A stretch of 48,212 nt of DNA from Massilibacteroides sp. (GTDB lineage Bacteria > Bacteroidota > Bacteroidia > Bacteroidales > Tannerellaceae), in assembly GCF_028705895.1 (NCBI RefSeq), contig NZ_JAQWCQ010000026.1, forward strand, positions 1 to 48,212, in the 5' to 3' direction. Position 1 is the stretch's first letter. Each line of letters starts with the position of its first letter. This document shows positions 8,239 through 17,378 of the stretch, one piece after another. The notes below the pieces were generated by a model. The model searched no databases. It was not told where the DNA came from and saw nothing but the letters and a program-made list of their open reading frames with translations. A program made the position numbers and the translations under genes.

Positions 8239-11200
8239 ATGAAGCAAGTTAATCTTAGAATCAGTCGAACGATTCTTTCCCTAATTTTAGGGCTATTCTT
8301 GTCAATAGGCGTTTATGCACAAAACATCACCGTGAAAGGGCATATTAAAGATGCCTTGGGTGAAGTGACAGGCGCAAGTATTGTAGAAAAAGGAAATACC
8401 ACAAATGGAACAATTACTGATCTTGACGGTAATTTCTCGATAAATGTTCCGAAAGGTTCTACTTTGGTTATTTCTTTTATTGGTTATAAAACTCAGGAAG
8501 TTGCAGCCGCCCCCAATGTTGTTGTGACTTTGGAGGAAGACACTGAATTACTGGATGAAGTTGTGGTTATTGGTTACGGTGTCGCTAAGAAGAACGACTT
8601 GACGGGATCTGTTACAGCAATTAAACCGGACGAAATGAACAAAGGTTTAACAACATCCGCTCAGGACATGATACAAGGTAAGATTGCCGGTGTTAATGTT
8701 GTTAATAATGGTGGCGAACCGGGTGGTGGGGCTACTATCCGTATTCGTGGTGGTTCATCATTGAATGCCAGTAATGATCCGTTGATTGTTATCGACGGAC
8801 TTGCCATGGATAATTACGGCGTACAAGGACTTTCAAACCCCTTGGCTTTGGTTAATCCGGCGGATATCGAAAGTTTTACGGTGTTGAAAGACGCTTCAGC
8901 TACGGCTATTTACGGATCTCGGGCGTCAAACGGTGTTATTTTAATTACAACGAAAAAGGGACAAAGTAATTCGAAGCCTCGTATATCGTACAATGGTAAT
9001 GTGTCGGTCAGTATGGTTACCAATAAACTCGATGTGCTGAATGCCAAAGAGTATATGGACCTTGTGCAAAACACCTATGGTTATTCTGATGAAGAATTTA
9101 TTGCAAGTGCGGAGTATCAGACATTGGGTTATACGAATGCGCAAGGCGAACATGTTTTCGCGGATACGAATTGGCAGGATGAAATTTACCGTACGGCGGT
9201 CAATACAGACCACAACATCACCGTTTCCGGAGGTTTGAAGAATATGCCTTATCGTGTTTCTGCGGGTTACACCAATCAGCAGGGTATCTTGAAAACATCA
9301 AGTTTTGAACGTTATACGGCCAGTTTAAATCTCTCCCCGTCCCTTCTTGATAATCATTTGAAAGTAAACTTCAATGCAAAGGGGATGTATTCAGAAACAA
9401 GTTACGCCAACACAGACGCTATTGGAGCTGCGACTTCGATGGATCCTACCAAACCGGTTTATGGCGGAACAGAATTTTACGATAAAAACTTCGGTGGATA
9501 TTGGGAATGGCCTGAAACTGTAGATTGGAAAGACTATGAATGGAAACATAATATTAATACGTTGGCTACCCCTAACCCCGTAGGTTTGTTAAAGAACCGT
9601 ACGGATAAAGGAAAGTCGAAAGTGTTGATGGGTAATATCGAGCTGGACTATAAAATACACGGCTTCGAAGATCTCCATTTACATGTGAACGGAGGTATGG
9701 ACGTTGCCAGTGGCAAGACGAATAAAAAATACAGTCGTTTTGATACGGACAATTATTATTACGGACGTGTCGGTTGGGATTCACAAGATACGTACAACCT
9801 GTCTTTGAATATGTATGCCCAATACATGAAAGATTTTGGATCAGTACATCATTTTGATATCATGGCCGGCTATGAATGGCAACATTTCAATAAAGAGTCT
9901 GATTATTATTACTATGGAACTTATCCGGACACCAATATGGAACATGCCGGAGAAATCTACAATCCGTCGGAGAACACATTATATAAGACTGAAAACTATT
10001 TGATTTCCTTCTTCGGGCGTATGAACTATTCTTTGTTTGATCGCTATTTAGTGACGTTCACTTTACGTGATGACGGTTCGTCTCGTTTCTCTAAGAAAAA
10101 TCGTTGGGGATTATTCCCTTCCGCCGCGTTGGCTTGGAAGATAAAAGAAGAAGGCTTTATGAAGGATGTGGACGCCATTTCCGATTTTAAGTTTCGTGCG
10201 GGCTATGGTATTACAGGGCAACAAGAAGGTATTGGAGATTATACCTATTTTGCTTCCTATACACCCAATTCAGAGGGTGCCTATTATCCTCTTTTAGGTG
10301 AAGGCAGCACGTATCGTCCGGATGCTTATAACAGTGATTTGACCTGGGAGAAGACGACTACTTATAACGTTGGAGTTGATTTAGGCTTTCTGGATAACAG
10401 AATTACGGCCAATTTAGATTATTACTATCGTAAGACGAAAGATCTGATCAATGACGTTTATGTAGCAGCCGGCTCAAACTTCAAAAATAAAGTGACGAGT
10501 AATATTGGTTCCTTGCATAATGAAGGTTTTGAGTTTGCAATGACATGGAGAGCTGTTCAGCAGAGAGATTGGCGTTGGGAGCTGGGTTTCAATCTTACTC
10601 ATAATACAAATGAGATTGATGCACTGGTGAAGAGTACGGGTGAGAAATATATCATACGTCATGGTGGTATTGCCGTTGGAGATAGTGGTTCTAATGGTAT
10701 CAAAGGATATTCCGTAGGTGAGGCTGTTTCTGCCTATTACACCTATCAGCAAGTGTACGATGAAAAAGGTCAGCCGATAGAAGGTGAATTTGTGGATCGT
10801 GACGGAAATGGTATCATCAATGATAATGACCGTTATTTCTATAAGAAATCCGATCCGGATGTATTAATGGGTCTGACTTCAAAACTGATTTATAAGAATT
10901 GGGACTTTAGCTTCTCTCTTCGTACCAATTTGGGTAATTATGCCTATAATGCTGTAGAATGTAATCGTTCGGATTTGTCGGTTACAGGTATTTACTCAGG
11001 CAATGCATGGCATAATGTACCGCAAATGTCATTAGCCAAAAATTGGAGTAAAGCAGATGCGTTGGATGCTCTTTCCGACTATTTCATCCAGAATGCTTCT
11101 TTCTTAAAATGTGATAATATTACGTTGGGCTATTCTTTTGAAAAACTGTTTGGATTAAAAATCAGCGGACGTACTTATCTCACAGCTCAGAATGTCTTTA

Positions 11201-11307
11201 CGATAACCAAGTATAAAGGTCTGGATCCTGAAATTAACGGAGGGTATGATGGTAGCATTTATCCTCGCCCTTTCATGGGAATCTTTGGTGTTAACCTTAA
11301 TTTTTAA
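8239..11307 (+). CDS. SusC-like TonB-dependent outer membrane transporter
   Basis: A 1022-aa SusC-family importer. It has a signal peptide (about 1-27), a carboxypeptidase-regulatory-like domain (about 30-105, NITVKGHIKDALGE), a TonB-box region (LLDEVVVIGYG, near 105-118), a plug domain (about 125-235, with the SusC signature IRIRGGSSLNASNDPLIVIDG), and a 22-strand barrel ending in an aromatic residue (NLNF). It would carry galacto-oligosaccharides across the outer membrane using TonB energy, capped by the SusD product encoded 20 bases downstream. The gene starts 40 bases after the GH2 stop and is part of the same operon. Confidence 0.97.
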   Translation: MKQVNLRISRTILSLILGLFLSIGVYAQNITVKGHIKDALGEVTGASIVEKGNTTNGTITDLDGNFSINVPKGSTLVISFIGYKTQEVAAAPNVVVTLEEDTELLDEVVVIGYGVAKKNDLTGSVTAIKPDEMNKGLTTSAQDMIQGKIAGVNVVNNGGEPGGGATIRIRGGSSLNASNDPLIVIDGLAMDNYGVQGLSNPLALVNPADIESFTVLKDASATAIYGSRASNGVILITTKKGQSNSKPRISYNGNVSVSMVTNKLDVLNAKEYMDLVQNTYGYSDEEFIASAEYQTLGYTNAQGEHVFADTNWQDEIYRTAVNTDHNITVSGGLKNMPYRVSAGYTNQQGILKTSSFERYTASLNLSPSLLDNHLKVNFNAKGMYSETSYANTDAIGAATSMDPTKPVYGGTEFYDKNFGGYWEWPETVDWKDYEWKHNINTLATPNPVGLLKNRTDKGKSKVLMGNIELDYKIHGFEDLHLHVNGGMDVASGKTNKKYSRFDTDNYYYGRVGWDSQDTYNLSLNMYAQYMKDFGSVHHFDIMAGYEWQHFNKESDYYYYGTYPDTNMEHAGEIYNPSENTLYKTENYLISFFGRMNYSLFDRYLVTFTLRDDGSSRFSKKNRWGLFPSAALAWKIKEEGFMKDVDAISDFKFRAGYGITGQQEGIGDYTYFASYTPNSEGAYYPLLGEGSTYRPDAYNSDLTWEKTTTYNVGVDLGFLDNRITANLDYYYRKTKDLINDVYVAAGSNFKNKVTSNIGSLHNEGFEFAMTWRAVQQRDWRWELGFNLTHNTNEIDALVKSTGEKYIIRHGGIAVGDSGSNGIKGYSVGEAVSAYYTYQQVYDEKGQPIEGEFVDRDGNGIINDNDRYFYKKSDPDVLMGLTSKLIYKNWDFSFSLRTNLGNYAYNAVECNRSDLSVTGIYSGNAWHNVPQMSLAKNWSKADALDALSDYFIQNASFLKCDNITLGYSFEKLFGLKISGRTYLTAQNVFTITKYKGLDPEINGGYDGSIYPRPFMGIFGVNLNF

Positions 11308-11327
11308 TCTGTTAAAATAAGAGTAAT

Positions 11328-12938
11328 ATGAAATTCAAAAATATAAAATCATTTATTCTGCTTGCCGCTCTGATGCTTATGACGGGGTTCTCGTCTTGTG
11401 TCGGCGATCTGGATGTCGATCCTATCAATCCGCAGCAAACAATGACTTTAGATCAAGATGCACTTTTTAATAAGATATATGCAAGTTTCTGTTTGACCGG
11501 CCAGACCGGTCCGAGCGGGAATGCGGATATTGCCGATATGGACGAGGGGCGTTCGGAATTTTTCCGTATGGCGTGGAATCTGAATGAACTGACCACAGAT
11601 GAAGCTCACTGGATCTGGCTCACAGATACCGGTATGGATGAAATGCTTCATAATTCTTACGGGGCAAGCGCTGCATTTTCTATCGGACTTTATTATCGGC
11701 TTTATTTTACGGTTACATTATGTAATTTCTTCCTGGAACAAGTTCCTGATGATGGAACATCATCTATGGAACGGGCGGAAATCCGGTTTATACGTGCATT
11801 ACAGTATTACTATATAATGGATTTGTATGGAAATGCCGCATTTACGGAGAGTGTTTCTTCTGAATTAGCAGAACGTTATACCCGCACTCAGTATTTCGAT
11901 TATATAGAAAAAGAACTGAAGGAATGCGAAACCGATATGGCGGAAGCCGGACAAAACACGTATGGCCGCGTGGATAAGGTCGCCGCGTGGAACTTATTGG
12001 CTCGGCTTTATTTGAATGCGGAAGTTTATACGGGTACTGCTCAATGGCAGAATGCGATGGATTATGCGCAAAAAGTCATTAATAACGGATATTACCGTTT
12101 GTGTACAACCGGAGCGACAAATCCTGTAACCGGTGAGGTTTATTCTGCTTATCAAATGCTTTTCTTAGCAGACAATAACACGAATGGAGCGCAATATGAA
12201 ACTATTTTTCCAATACTATTTGATGGCGTTACAACAAAAAGTTATGGCGGAATGAATTTTTTGATACTTGCTTCTTATAGTTCAACAATGGATGCCACTA
12301 TTCCTTCGGGAACGAATTGTAGTTGGGGGAAATGTGTCCGGGTTCGTAAACCTTTGCTTGATAAATTCTATACAACAACTCCACCTGCAGGAAAGACGAT
12401 TGCTGAAATGACGGCACCGGCTAATGATGATCGTGCTCTTTTCTATGGAAACGGCTTTTCTGCTTCCATTGAAGATGAAACGGACGCAACCGCAGGCTTT
12501 GCTTGTGTAAAGTTCCGCAATGTCCGTTCGGATGGACAGTCTAATCAGGTGGTTGATTATGTTAATGCCGACCTTTCTCTCTTTCGTGTTGCCGAAGCAT
12601 ACTTAACTTATGCCGAAGCTTCAACGCGTTTGAATGGTACTAATGCGGACGCAAAGGAGAAAATAAATGTGCTTCGATCCCGTGCTAATGCTGCCCAACG
12701 TAATCTTTATACATTAGACGATATTTGCGATGAGTGGGCAAGAGAATTTTGGTTTGAAGGTCGTCGTCGTATGGATTTGGTTCGTTTTAATAAATATGCC
12801 GGGCAAGCATCTTACAAATGGGAATGGATGGGAGGTACTTATCAAGGCGCACAGTTTAGTGCTAACAGATCGATTTTTGCTCTTCCTGAAAACGATTTGG
12901 CGAACAACTCCAATTTAATTCAGAATCCGGGTTATTAA
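11328..12938 (+). CDS. SusD-like surface glycan-binding lipoprotein
   Basis: A 536-aa SusD-family lipoprotein with lipid Cys 24 (GFSSC). Helical TPR-like segments follow (for example the RAEIRFIRALQYYYIMDLYGN region) and the characteristic C-terminal motif WAREFWFEGRRRMDLVRF, then a terminal NPGY. It forms the lid of the SusC barrel and binds the incoming glycan at the cell surface. It lies 20 bases after SusC and 16 bases before the next lipoprotein gene, in the same operon. Confidence 0.97.
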   Translation: MKFKNIKSFILLAALMLMTGFSSCVGDLDVDPINPQQTMTLDQDALFNKIYASFCLTGQTGPSGNADIADMDEGRSEFFRMAWNLNELTTDEAHWIWLTDTGMDEMLHNSYGASAAFSIGLYYRLYFTVTLCNFFLEQVPDDGTSSMERAEIRFIRALQYYYIMDLYGNAAFTESVSSELAERYTRTQYFDYIEKELKECETDMAEAGQNTYGRVDKVAAWNLLARLYLNAEVYTGTAQWQNAMDYAQKVINNGYYRLCTTGATNPVTGEVYSAYQMLFLADNNTNGAQYETIFPILFDGVTTKSYGGMNFLILASYSSTMDATIPSGTNCSWGKCVRVRKPLLDKFYTTTPPAGKTIAEMTAPANDDRALFYGNGFSASIEDETDATAGFACVKFRNVRSDGQSNQVVDYVNADLSLFRVAEAYLTYAEASTRLNGTNADAKEKINVLRSRANAAQRNLYTLDDICDEWAREFWFEGRRRMDLVRFNKYAGQASYKWEWMGGTYQGAQFSANRSIFALPENDLANNSNLIQNPGY

Positions 12939-12954
12939 TAAAAAAGAACAGAAT

Positions 12955-14124
12955 ATGAAAAAAGGTTTATTCACTTTGCTCTTAGCAGGGTTAGCAATAT
13001 TTGCTGCATGTTCGGATGATATAGATTCTAATCCGACAATACAGCAACCAAGCACTTTTGAATTGAATATGCCTGCATTAGGAGGCAATGTCTATGATTT
13101 GGAAAATACTGATTCTATCAGACTCACCTATAAACAGCCGGAATATGGTTATACCGCGCCTGTTACGTATTACGCGCAACTTTCAGTTTCCGGTACTTGG
13201 AATGAGGCAACTTCGGTAGAATTGGATGATGCAACATATGTTGAATTAGACGGCTCTGTTACTGTTTGCGAGTTTGGAGCTGCGGCTGATTTAGTGAACA
13301 AGGCGGTAATGAAATTAGGCAATTTTACAGATGAGGGACAGCTTCCTGCTGACGGTATGCCGCTGTACATAAGAATGAAAGCAGCACTGGCTGCTGGATA
13401 TGAATGCTATTCAAATGTTATAGAACTATCGATCGACCCTTATTATATTGCATTAGTCGCCGCAGATCCGGAATTGTGGTATTTGATTGGCGGTTGTATT
13501 GGTGATGGTTCCTGGGGTAGTGAAATAGGTACCGGTGTTATTCCATTATCGCCTGTTGAAGGAGCTAAATACGATGATGTAACAGGTAAAGGAGATTTGA
13601 CTTACATTGGTTATTTCCCTTCTGACAAGGGCTTCAAAATTGTAAGAGTTCCCGGTGAATGGGATGATCAATGGGGAGCCGATGGGGGAGACTTTAACAA
13701 ACCTCGCCTGAAAGATGCCGATGGAGAAGGCAGTGACTTCTTTGTTCCTGTAAGCGGATACTATAAGATTTCCTTGAATACAAAAGAGAATGTACTCTCT
13801 ATTGTTGCAACAGATGAGCCCCGAAATGTTTATGACAAATTATTCATTTCAGGCGATTTCAATGGTTGGGGAGAGGAAACCACAATGTCTCCTGTAAACA
13901 CAGTTGAAGGGGTAATAAATCATATCTGGAAATATGAACTGGATGCGACCGGTGGAGACACAACAGCAAAATTCTTGTATTCCGGCTGGACTCCTAACTG
14001 GGGAGCTGATACTTTTCCTTATGGATTTGGTGTAAATGGGGGAGCCAATGTTCCGGTAACTGCAGGAAGTTATGTGGTTATACTGAATGATATTGACGGT
14101 TACTATCATTTCTTTAGCAAATAA
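12955..14124 (+). CDS. SusE/SusF-type surface glycan-binding lipoprotein 1
   Basis: A 389-aa lipoprotein (signal peptide, lipid Cys 19 in FAAC, acidic residues after it that fit surface export). It has a SusE-like N-terminal immunoglobulin-type domain (about 35-160) followed by two repeated binding modules. The second begins FISGDFNGWG (near residue 300), the pattern of SusE/SusF starch-binding-like domains. Position straight after SusD in the operon supports a role as surface glycan-binding protein. Which glycan each module binds cannot be read from the sequence; galactan is inferred from the locus. Confidence 0.85.
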   Translation: MKKGLFTLLLAGLAIFAACSDDIDSNPTIQQPSTFELNMPALGGNVYDLENTDSIRLTYKQPEYGYTAPVTYYAQLSVSGTWNEATSVELDDATYVELDGSVTVCEFGAAADLVNKAVMKLGNFTDEGQLPADGMPLYIRMKAALAAGYECYSNVIELSIDPYYIALVAADPELWYLIGGCIGDGSWGSEIGTGVIPLSPVEGAKYDDVTGKGDLTYIGYFPSDKGFKIVRVPGEWDDQWGADGGDFNKPRLKDADGEGSDFFVPVSGYYKISLNTKENVLSIVATDEPRNVYDKLFISGDFNGWGEETTMSPVNTVEGVINHIWKYELDATGGDTTAKFLYSGWTPNWGADTFPYGFGVNGGANVPVTAGSYVVILNDIDGYYHFFSK

Positions 14125-14150
14125 TTCAGGAATTATAAAGAGAAACGAAT

Positions 14151-15578
14151 ATGAAGAAAAATATAATATATAGTTTGTTCTTTACAGCTCTCGTATTAAG
14201 TGGTTGTAAAGGAGATTATGACGATTGGGCAGCCCCACAAGGTTTTGATGCGGAGGAACCTGTTGATATGTCGCTCACGGCAACTTCCGTATCTTCTATC
14301 AATATGGCAGATGTGGAGTCGGAAACTATAGCCTTGTTTTCTGCAACTGCAGATATTCCAAGCGGAGCAGAAGTTACTGCTTATAAGGCAATGATTGACG
14401 GCACAAAAGAATTGGCTGTTGATATGAATGGACATGTAAATACTGCAGAGCTAACCAATACTGTTGTAGCACTTTACGGCAAACGTCCGGTAGAACGTGC
14501 TTTATCAGTTGTCGTTTATGCCAATGTAAAGAAAGAAGGTCATGGATTTCTTTTGAAATCTGATCCGGTGGCCGTGAATGTAACTTTGGCTGCACCGGAT
14601 ATCTCCGATGCCTATTATTTGGTAGGAGACATGTTGGATATAAAAGATACCGATGGAAATACAATAACCTCCGGTTGGAGTGCCGATGGCATGAAAGCAT
14701 TCAACCATAGCGGTCAGGATGTTTACGAAGACCCGGTCTTCACTTTGGTCTTTACGGCTACCGCAGACAACCAATATTGGAAAATTATTCCCAAAAGCAA
14801 TATTGATACGGACGATTTCTGGGCTAATCCGGGTGTTGTCGGAGTAGAGACAGATGGGGATACGAGCCCGGATGGTACTTTAACTAATAAAGACGCAAAG
14901 GCTGGTCTGATATTGAAAGCGGGAATGTATAAAATGACTCTGAATATGATGGATTACACCTATACTATTCAAGAACTGTCTTTTGAAGAGTTCATTTATA
15001 TTCCGGGCAACCATCAATCTATAACAGCTTCCTGGGCTGTAGAAAATGCTCCCGCGCTTCGTTCACCCGGCTATGATGGCGTATATACGGGTTTCAGTTA
15101 TCTGAATGAGAACTTTAAGTTTACAAAAGCGCGTAATTGGGATGCTGAATATAATTGGAATGATTTTACAACTGTCAGTGACGGTCTTATAAATGATGAA
15201 GGTACTAATATCAATATGACTGTTCCCGGATTTTATTATATTGAAGCAAATCTTCCGGATGGAAAACTAACTGCATCAGCCGTTTCATGGGGAATTGTCG
15301 GCCCTGCTACATCGGCCGCTTGGGATGCAACAGTTGCTCCGGATATGATTTGGAATCCGGCAGATGAATCCTGGTCGATTACAGCCGAATTAAATGTAGG
15401 AGAGTTGAAGTTTGTTGCAAACAAGGATTGGGGAATTAATTTAGGCGGAACCAAAGATGATCTATCTCAGGATGGTGAAAATCTTAAAATAGATGAAGCG
15501 GGAACATATACAATTAAGCTTTATACCACTCGTTGTGCTTCGGATAAGATTTATTATACTATTGAAAAGGTTCAATAG
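14151..15578 (+). CDS. SusE/SusF-type surface glycan-binding lipoprotein 2
   Basis: A 475-aa lipoprotein (lipid Cys 19 in LSGC) with an N-terminal SusE-like domain and at least three tandem C-terminal modules. Module starts are recognisable at YYLVGDMLDIKD (about 160), FIYIPGNHQSITASW (about 280) and SWGIVGPATSAAWD (about 380), each followed by a beta-rich segment ending in a YTI-like strand. This is the layout of SusF-family outer membrane proteins. It is the last gene of the PUL, followed by a terminator at 15684. Glycan specificity is inferred from context only. Confidence 0.85.
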   Translation: MKKNIIYSLFFTALVLSGCKGDYDDWAAPQGFDAEEPVDMSLTATSVSSINMADVESETIALFSATADIPSGAEVTAYKAMIDGTKELAVDMNGHVNTAELTNTVVALYGKRPVERALSVVVYANVKKEGHGFLLKSDPVAVNVTLAAPDISDAYYLVGDMLDIKDTDGNTITSGWSADGMKAFNHSGQDVYEDPVFTLVFTATADNQYWKIIPKSNIDTDDFWANPGVVGVETDGDTSPDGTLTNKDAKAGLILKAGMYKMTLNMMDYTYTIQELSFEEFIYIPGNHQSITASWAVENAPALRSPGYDGVYTGFSYLNENFKFTKARNWDAEYNWNDFTTVSDGLINDEGTNINMTVPGFYYIEANLPDGKLTASAVSWGIVGPATSAAWDATVAPDMIWNPADESWSITAELNVGELKFVANKDWGINLGGTKDDLSQDGENLKIDEAGTYTIKLYTTRCASDKIYYTIEKVQ

Positions 15579-15683
15579 AAAGTAATTCCTTTCAGTATTT
15601 TTTAAATTCACAATCAGCTGTATCACAGTTGTATATGTTGTGAAGCAAATAATCGGCCCAGATCCGATTTTAAGATCGTAAAC

Positions 15684-15724
15684 AATCAAGCAGTTACAGC
15701 AATATAACTGTTTGATTGTTTTTC
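15684..15724 (+). terminator. Terminator of the galactan operon
   Basis: A 13-bp stem (15684-15696 with 15705-15717, one G-T pair) around an 8-base loop, followed by GTTTTTC. It lies 105 bases after the last PUL gene. Confidence 0.85.
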
Positions 15725-15822
15725 TTATTATATAAGAGCTTATGTGCCACTGTATTTCTTACAAATTAATAGAACGTTAAAGAAAGGAGAGAAACAGAAT
15801 TAACTTTCTGTTAAAAAAAACA

Positions 15823-15830
15823 TATATTTG
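15823..15830 (+). promoter_or_regulatory. Putative -7 element for the structured RNA
   Basis: TATATTTG matches the Bacteroidetes -7 consensus exactly. No good TTTG lies 19-21 bases upstream (TTTC at 15805 is too close). If used, transcription would start near 15837 and run through the RNA at 15904-16094. Confidence 0.45.
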
Positions 15831-15903
15831 CATTGATACCGTATGTTAAAGAGTTAGCATGCAGTAAGACATAGAATTAAGAGTACGTTATTGAAATTAT
15901 CCT

Positions 15904-16063
15904 TATCAGTCAAATCTCGCAAATTTTTGAAATGGTATGAGGATGATAGCAACAACGCTCACGTCTTTGGTATATACTTATCTTGAACATAGATAATATA
16001 TATATTGGCGTGGGCTACTGTTGTTTATCCATACCAAAGGGTTTTGCGAGAACCTGATTGATA
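15904..16063 (+). ncRNA. Structured RNA, 160-nt rod-like hairpin (6S-like or attenuator candidate)
   Basis: The two halves pair along nearly their full length. 15904-15912 pairs with 16055-16063 (9 bp); TCTCGCAAA 15915-15923 with 16043-16051 (9 bp); GGTAT and GGAT (15934-15944) with 16027-16035; CAACA 15950-15954 with 16019-16023; CTCACG 15958-15963 with 16009-16014; the AT-rich apical stem closes on TTATCT/AGATAA. A long rod with internal bubbles resembles 6S RNA (Bacteroidales carry a 6S-like Bacteroidales-1 motif), but I cannot confirm the family. The + strand is favoured because a -7 element (15823) precedes it and a T-run follows it. Its 3' half can instead form a terminator (16008-16094). 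Confidence 0.65.
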
Positions 16064-16094
16064 GATAAACAGAATACAGTTCCCACGCTTTTTT
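16008..16094 (+). terminator. Alternative terminator hairpin competing with the rod structure
   Basis: GCGTGGG (16008-16014) pairs with CCCACGC (16082-16088), ACTG (16017-16020) with CAGT (16077-16080), and GTTTATC (16023-16029) with GATAAAC (16064-16070): 18 bp in three helices. Six T follow (16089-16094). The 5' arm is the same sequence that pairs inside the rod (16009-16014 and 16019-16029), so the two folds exclude each other. Confidence 0.6.
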
Positions 16095-16150
16095 ATTTAT
16101 TATCTATACCAAAAAGTGTTTATCAATTTCTTAATCTAATAAAATATCTA

Positions 16151-16474
16151 ATGGAACAGTCAGTAGATTCATTAAAAAACAGAGAATTAATTGAGCTAAT
16201 GTTAAGAACCCATGCAAGTATGTTGGATTTAATTCAGGTAGTAAGTTCGTCTGACAAAAAAGATTCTAAAATCAAGGATCTCATAGAAAAGATGAGCGAA
16301 TGTGTGAATGAGTTATTTCTAAAAAGTAAAGACTTACGAAAGGACGAATGTTTGTATATTCAAACCTCTTTTGAAGGCAAACTAGTGTCTCTAACAAGTG
16401 CAAAAATTGGTTTTATAGATTTTATTCAAAGCTTTGAAAGAAAAACCGGAGAGAAATTTACCTTAAGAGTATAA
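16151..16474 (+). CDS. Unrecognised 107-aa helical protein
   Basis: I do not recognise this protein. It is hydrophilic, rich in Lys, Glu and Ser, and looks mostly alpha-helical, with no signal peptide or membrane span and two Cys. The start at 16151 is preferred: an in-frame ATG at 16058 would begin inside the structured RNA, run across its T-run and add 31 hydrophobic residues. The gene lies about 57 bases downstream of the alternative terminator, so read-through could control it. Its last six codons and stop are one arm of a 22-bp perfect inverted repeat. It is separated from the galactan operon by a terminator. Confidence 0.6.
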   Translation: MEQSVDSLKNRELIELMLRTHASMLDLIQVVSSSDKKDSKIKDLIEKMSECVNELFLKSKDLRKDECLYIQTSFEGKLVSLTSAKIGFIDFIQSFERKTGEKFTLRV

Positions 16475-16515
16475 ACTCAGGAGTTTATACTCTTAAGGTA
16501 AAAAGTATTTTTTTT
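16457..16515 (+). terminator. 22-bp perfect inverted repeat and T-run overlapping the end of the 107-aa gene
   Basis: Bases 16457-16478 are the exact reverse complement of 16481-16502, with two bases between. Eight T follow at 16508-16515 after a short gap. The stop codon lies within the left arm. The likely role is a terminator, and the stem could work on both strands. Confidence 0.7.
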
Positions 16516-16580
16516 ATGGTTGTTAAACGTATTGCTCCTTAAAACAAAATATGTATATTGCATGAGAAAAGTTGATGATT

Positions 16581-17378
16581 ATGAAACGAATATGCTTTGT
16601 TTTGTTTTTCTTGTTGTGGGGAGGGTTGTTTTTGTACGCCCAGTCTGATTTTACTTTTATGTTAAATAAGGAGGGTAAGATTATTGCTTTGCCTAAATAT
16701 GTTGAGTTTAATTTTAATATACCTGAGTTTTCATATAAATCTTATACGCCGGCTTCTACTCGTATGATTACTGAACAGCTTAAGACGTACGAACCGGGGA
16801 CTACAACAAAACTGGATGAACGGCCAATGGACATGCAAGTAATGTCGGGGGCATATAAACCTTATTATGATGAATTTGCTCTTATGAAAAAGAGAGTTTC
16901 TCCTACCGTTTTTGATTTTGAAGAAGTGGAGTTCTTTCCCTTAAATGAAAATCTTATGTTTTCAGTTGCCGGCCAACAGCAAACATGGATGGGATTAGGA
17001 GGACAGACTTCAATCAACCCCGACTTAACCTGGCATAGCGGACCTTGGGAAATTGGAGGTGGTGGGTATGTCGCGCGCTATTTCACGCCGTTCAATATGA
17101 GTCCCGGATTAGTTTCAGGAGCAAATACGCATGCAAGTTTTCAGGCCACAGACTGGCTTAAAGTGAGAGCTTGGGGACAATATGCCGGCTACGCAAACAA
17201 AGAATGGAGCAACCCGCATATGGCGATGAATCCTCTTTTCTATCATAATAATATCGGTGGTGCTTTAGAATTTAGACTTAACAAGGATTTAAGTATTGGT
17301 GCGGGAATGCAATATGAATTTAACCCGATGAAAAATAAATGGGAACGACAGTTTTTACTCTTCCCCATCTTCCATTAA
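16581..17378 (+). CDS. Exported envelope protein, probable beta-barrel, unknown function
   Basis: A 265-aa protein with a clear signal peptide (about 1-21, ending LYAQ). The N-terminal half (30-125) is hydrophilic. The C-terminal half has alternating amphipathic strands with Gly and aromatic residues (for example GPWEIGGGGYVARYF and LSIGAGMQYEF), like small outer membrane barrels of Bacteroidetes. No named family is recognised. The ATG at 16581 directly precedes the signal peptide; ATG 16575 is also possible. The gene ends 24 bases inside the oppositely oriented DUF4249 gene. Confidence 0.75.
   Translation: MKRICFVLFFLLWGGLFLYAQSDFTFMLNKEGKIIALPKYVEFNFNIPEFSYKSYTPASTRMITEQLKTYEPGTTTKLDERPMDMQVMSGAYKPYYDEFALMKKRVSPTVFDFEEVEFFPLNENLMFSVAGQQQTWMGLGGQTSINPDLTWHSGPWEIGGGGYVARYFTPFNMSPGLVSGANTHASFQATDWLKVRAWGQYAGYANKEWSNPHMAMNPLFYHNNIGGALEFRLNKDLSIGAGMQYEFNPMKNKWERQFLLFPIFH

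Noticed and set aside
16058-16150. Extended start of the 107-aa protein at 16058
   Set aside because: It begins within the structured RNA and crosses the terminator T-run; ATG 16151 is simpler.
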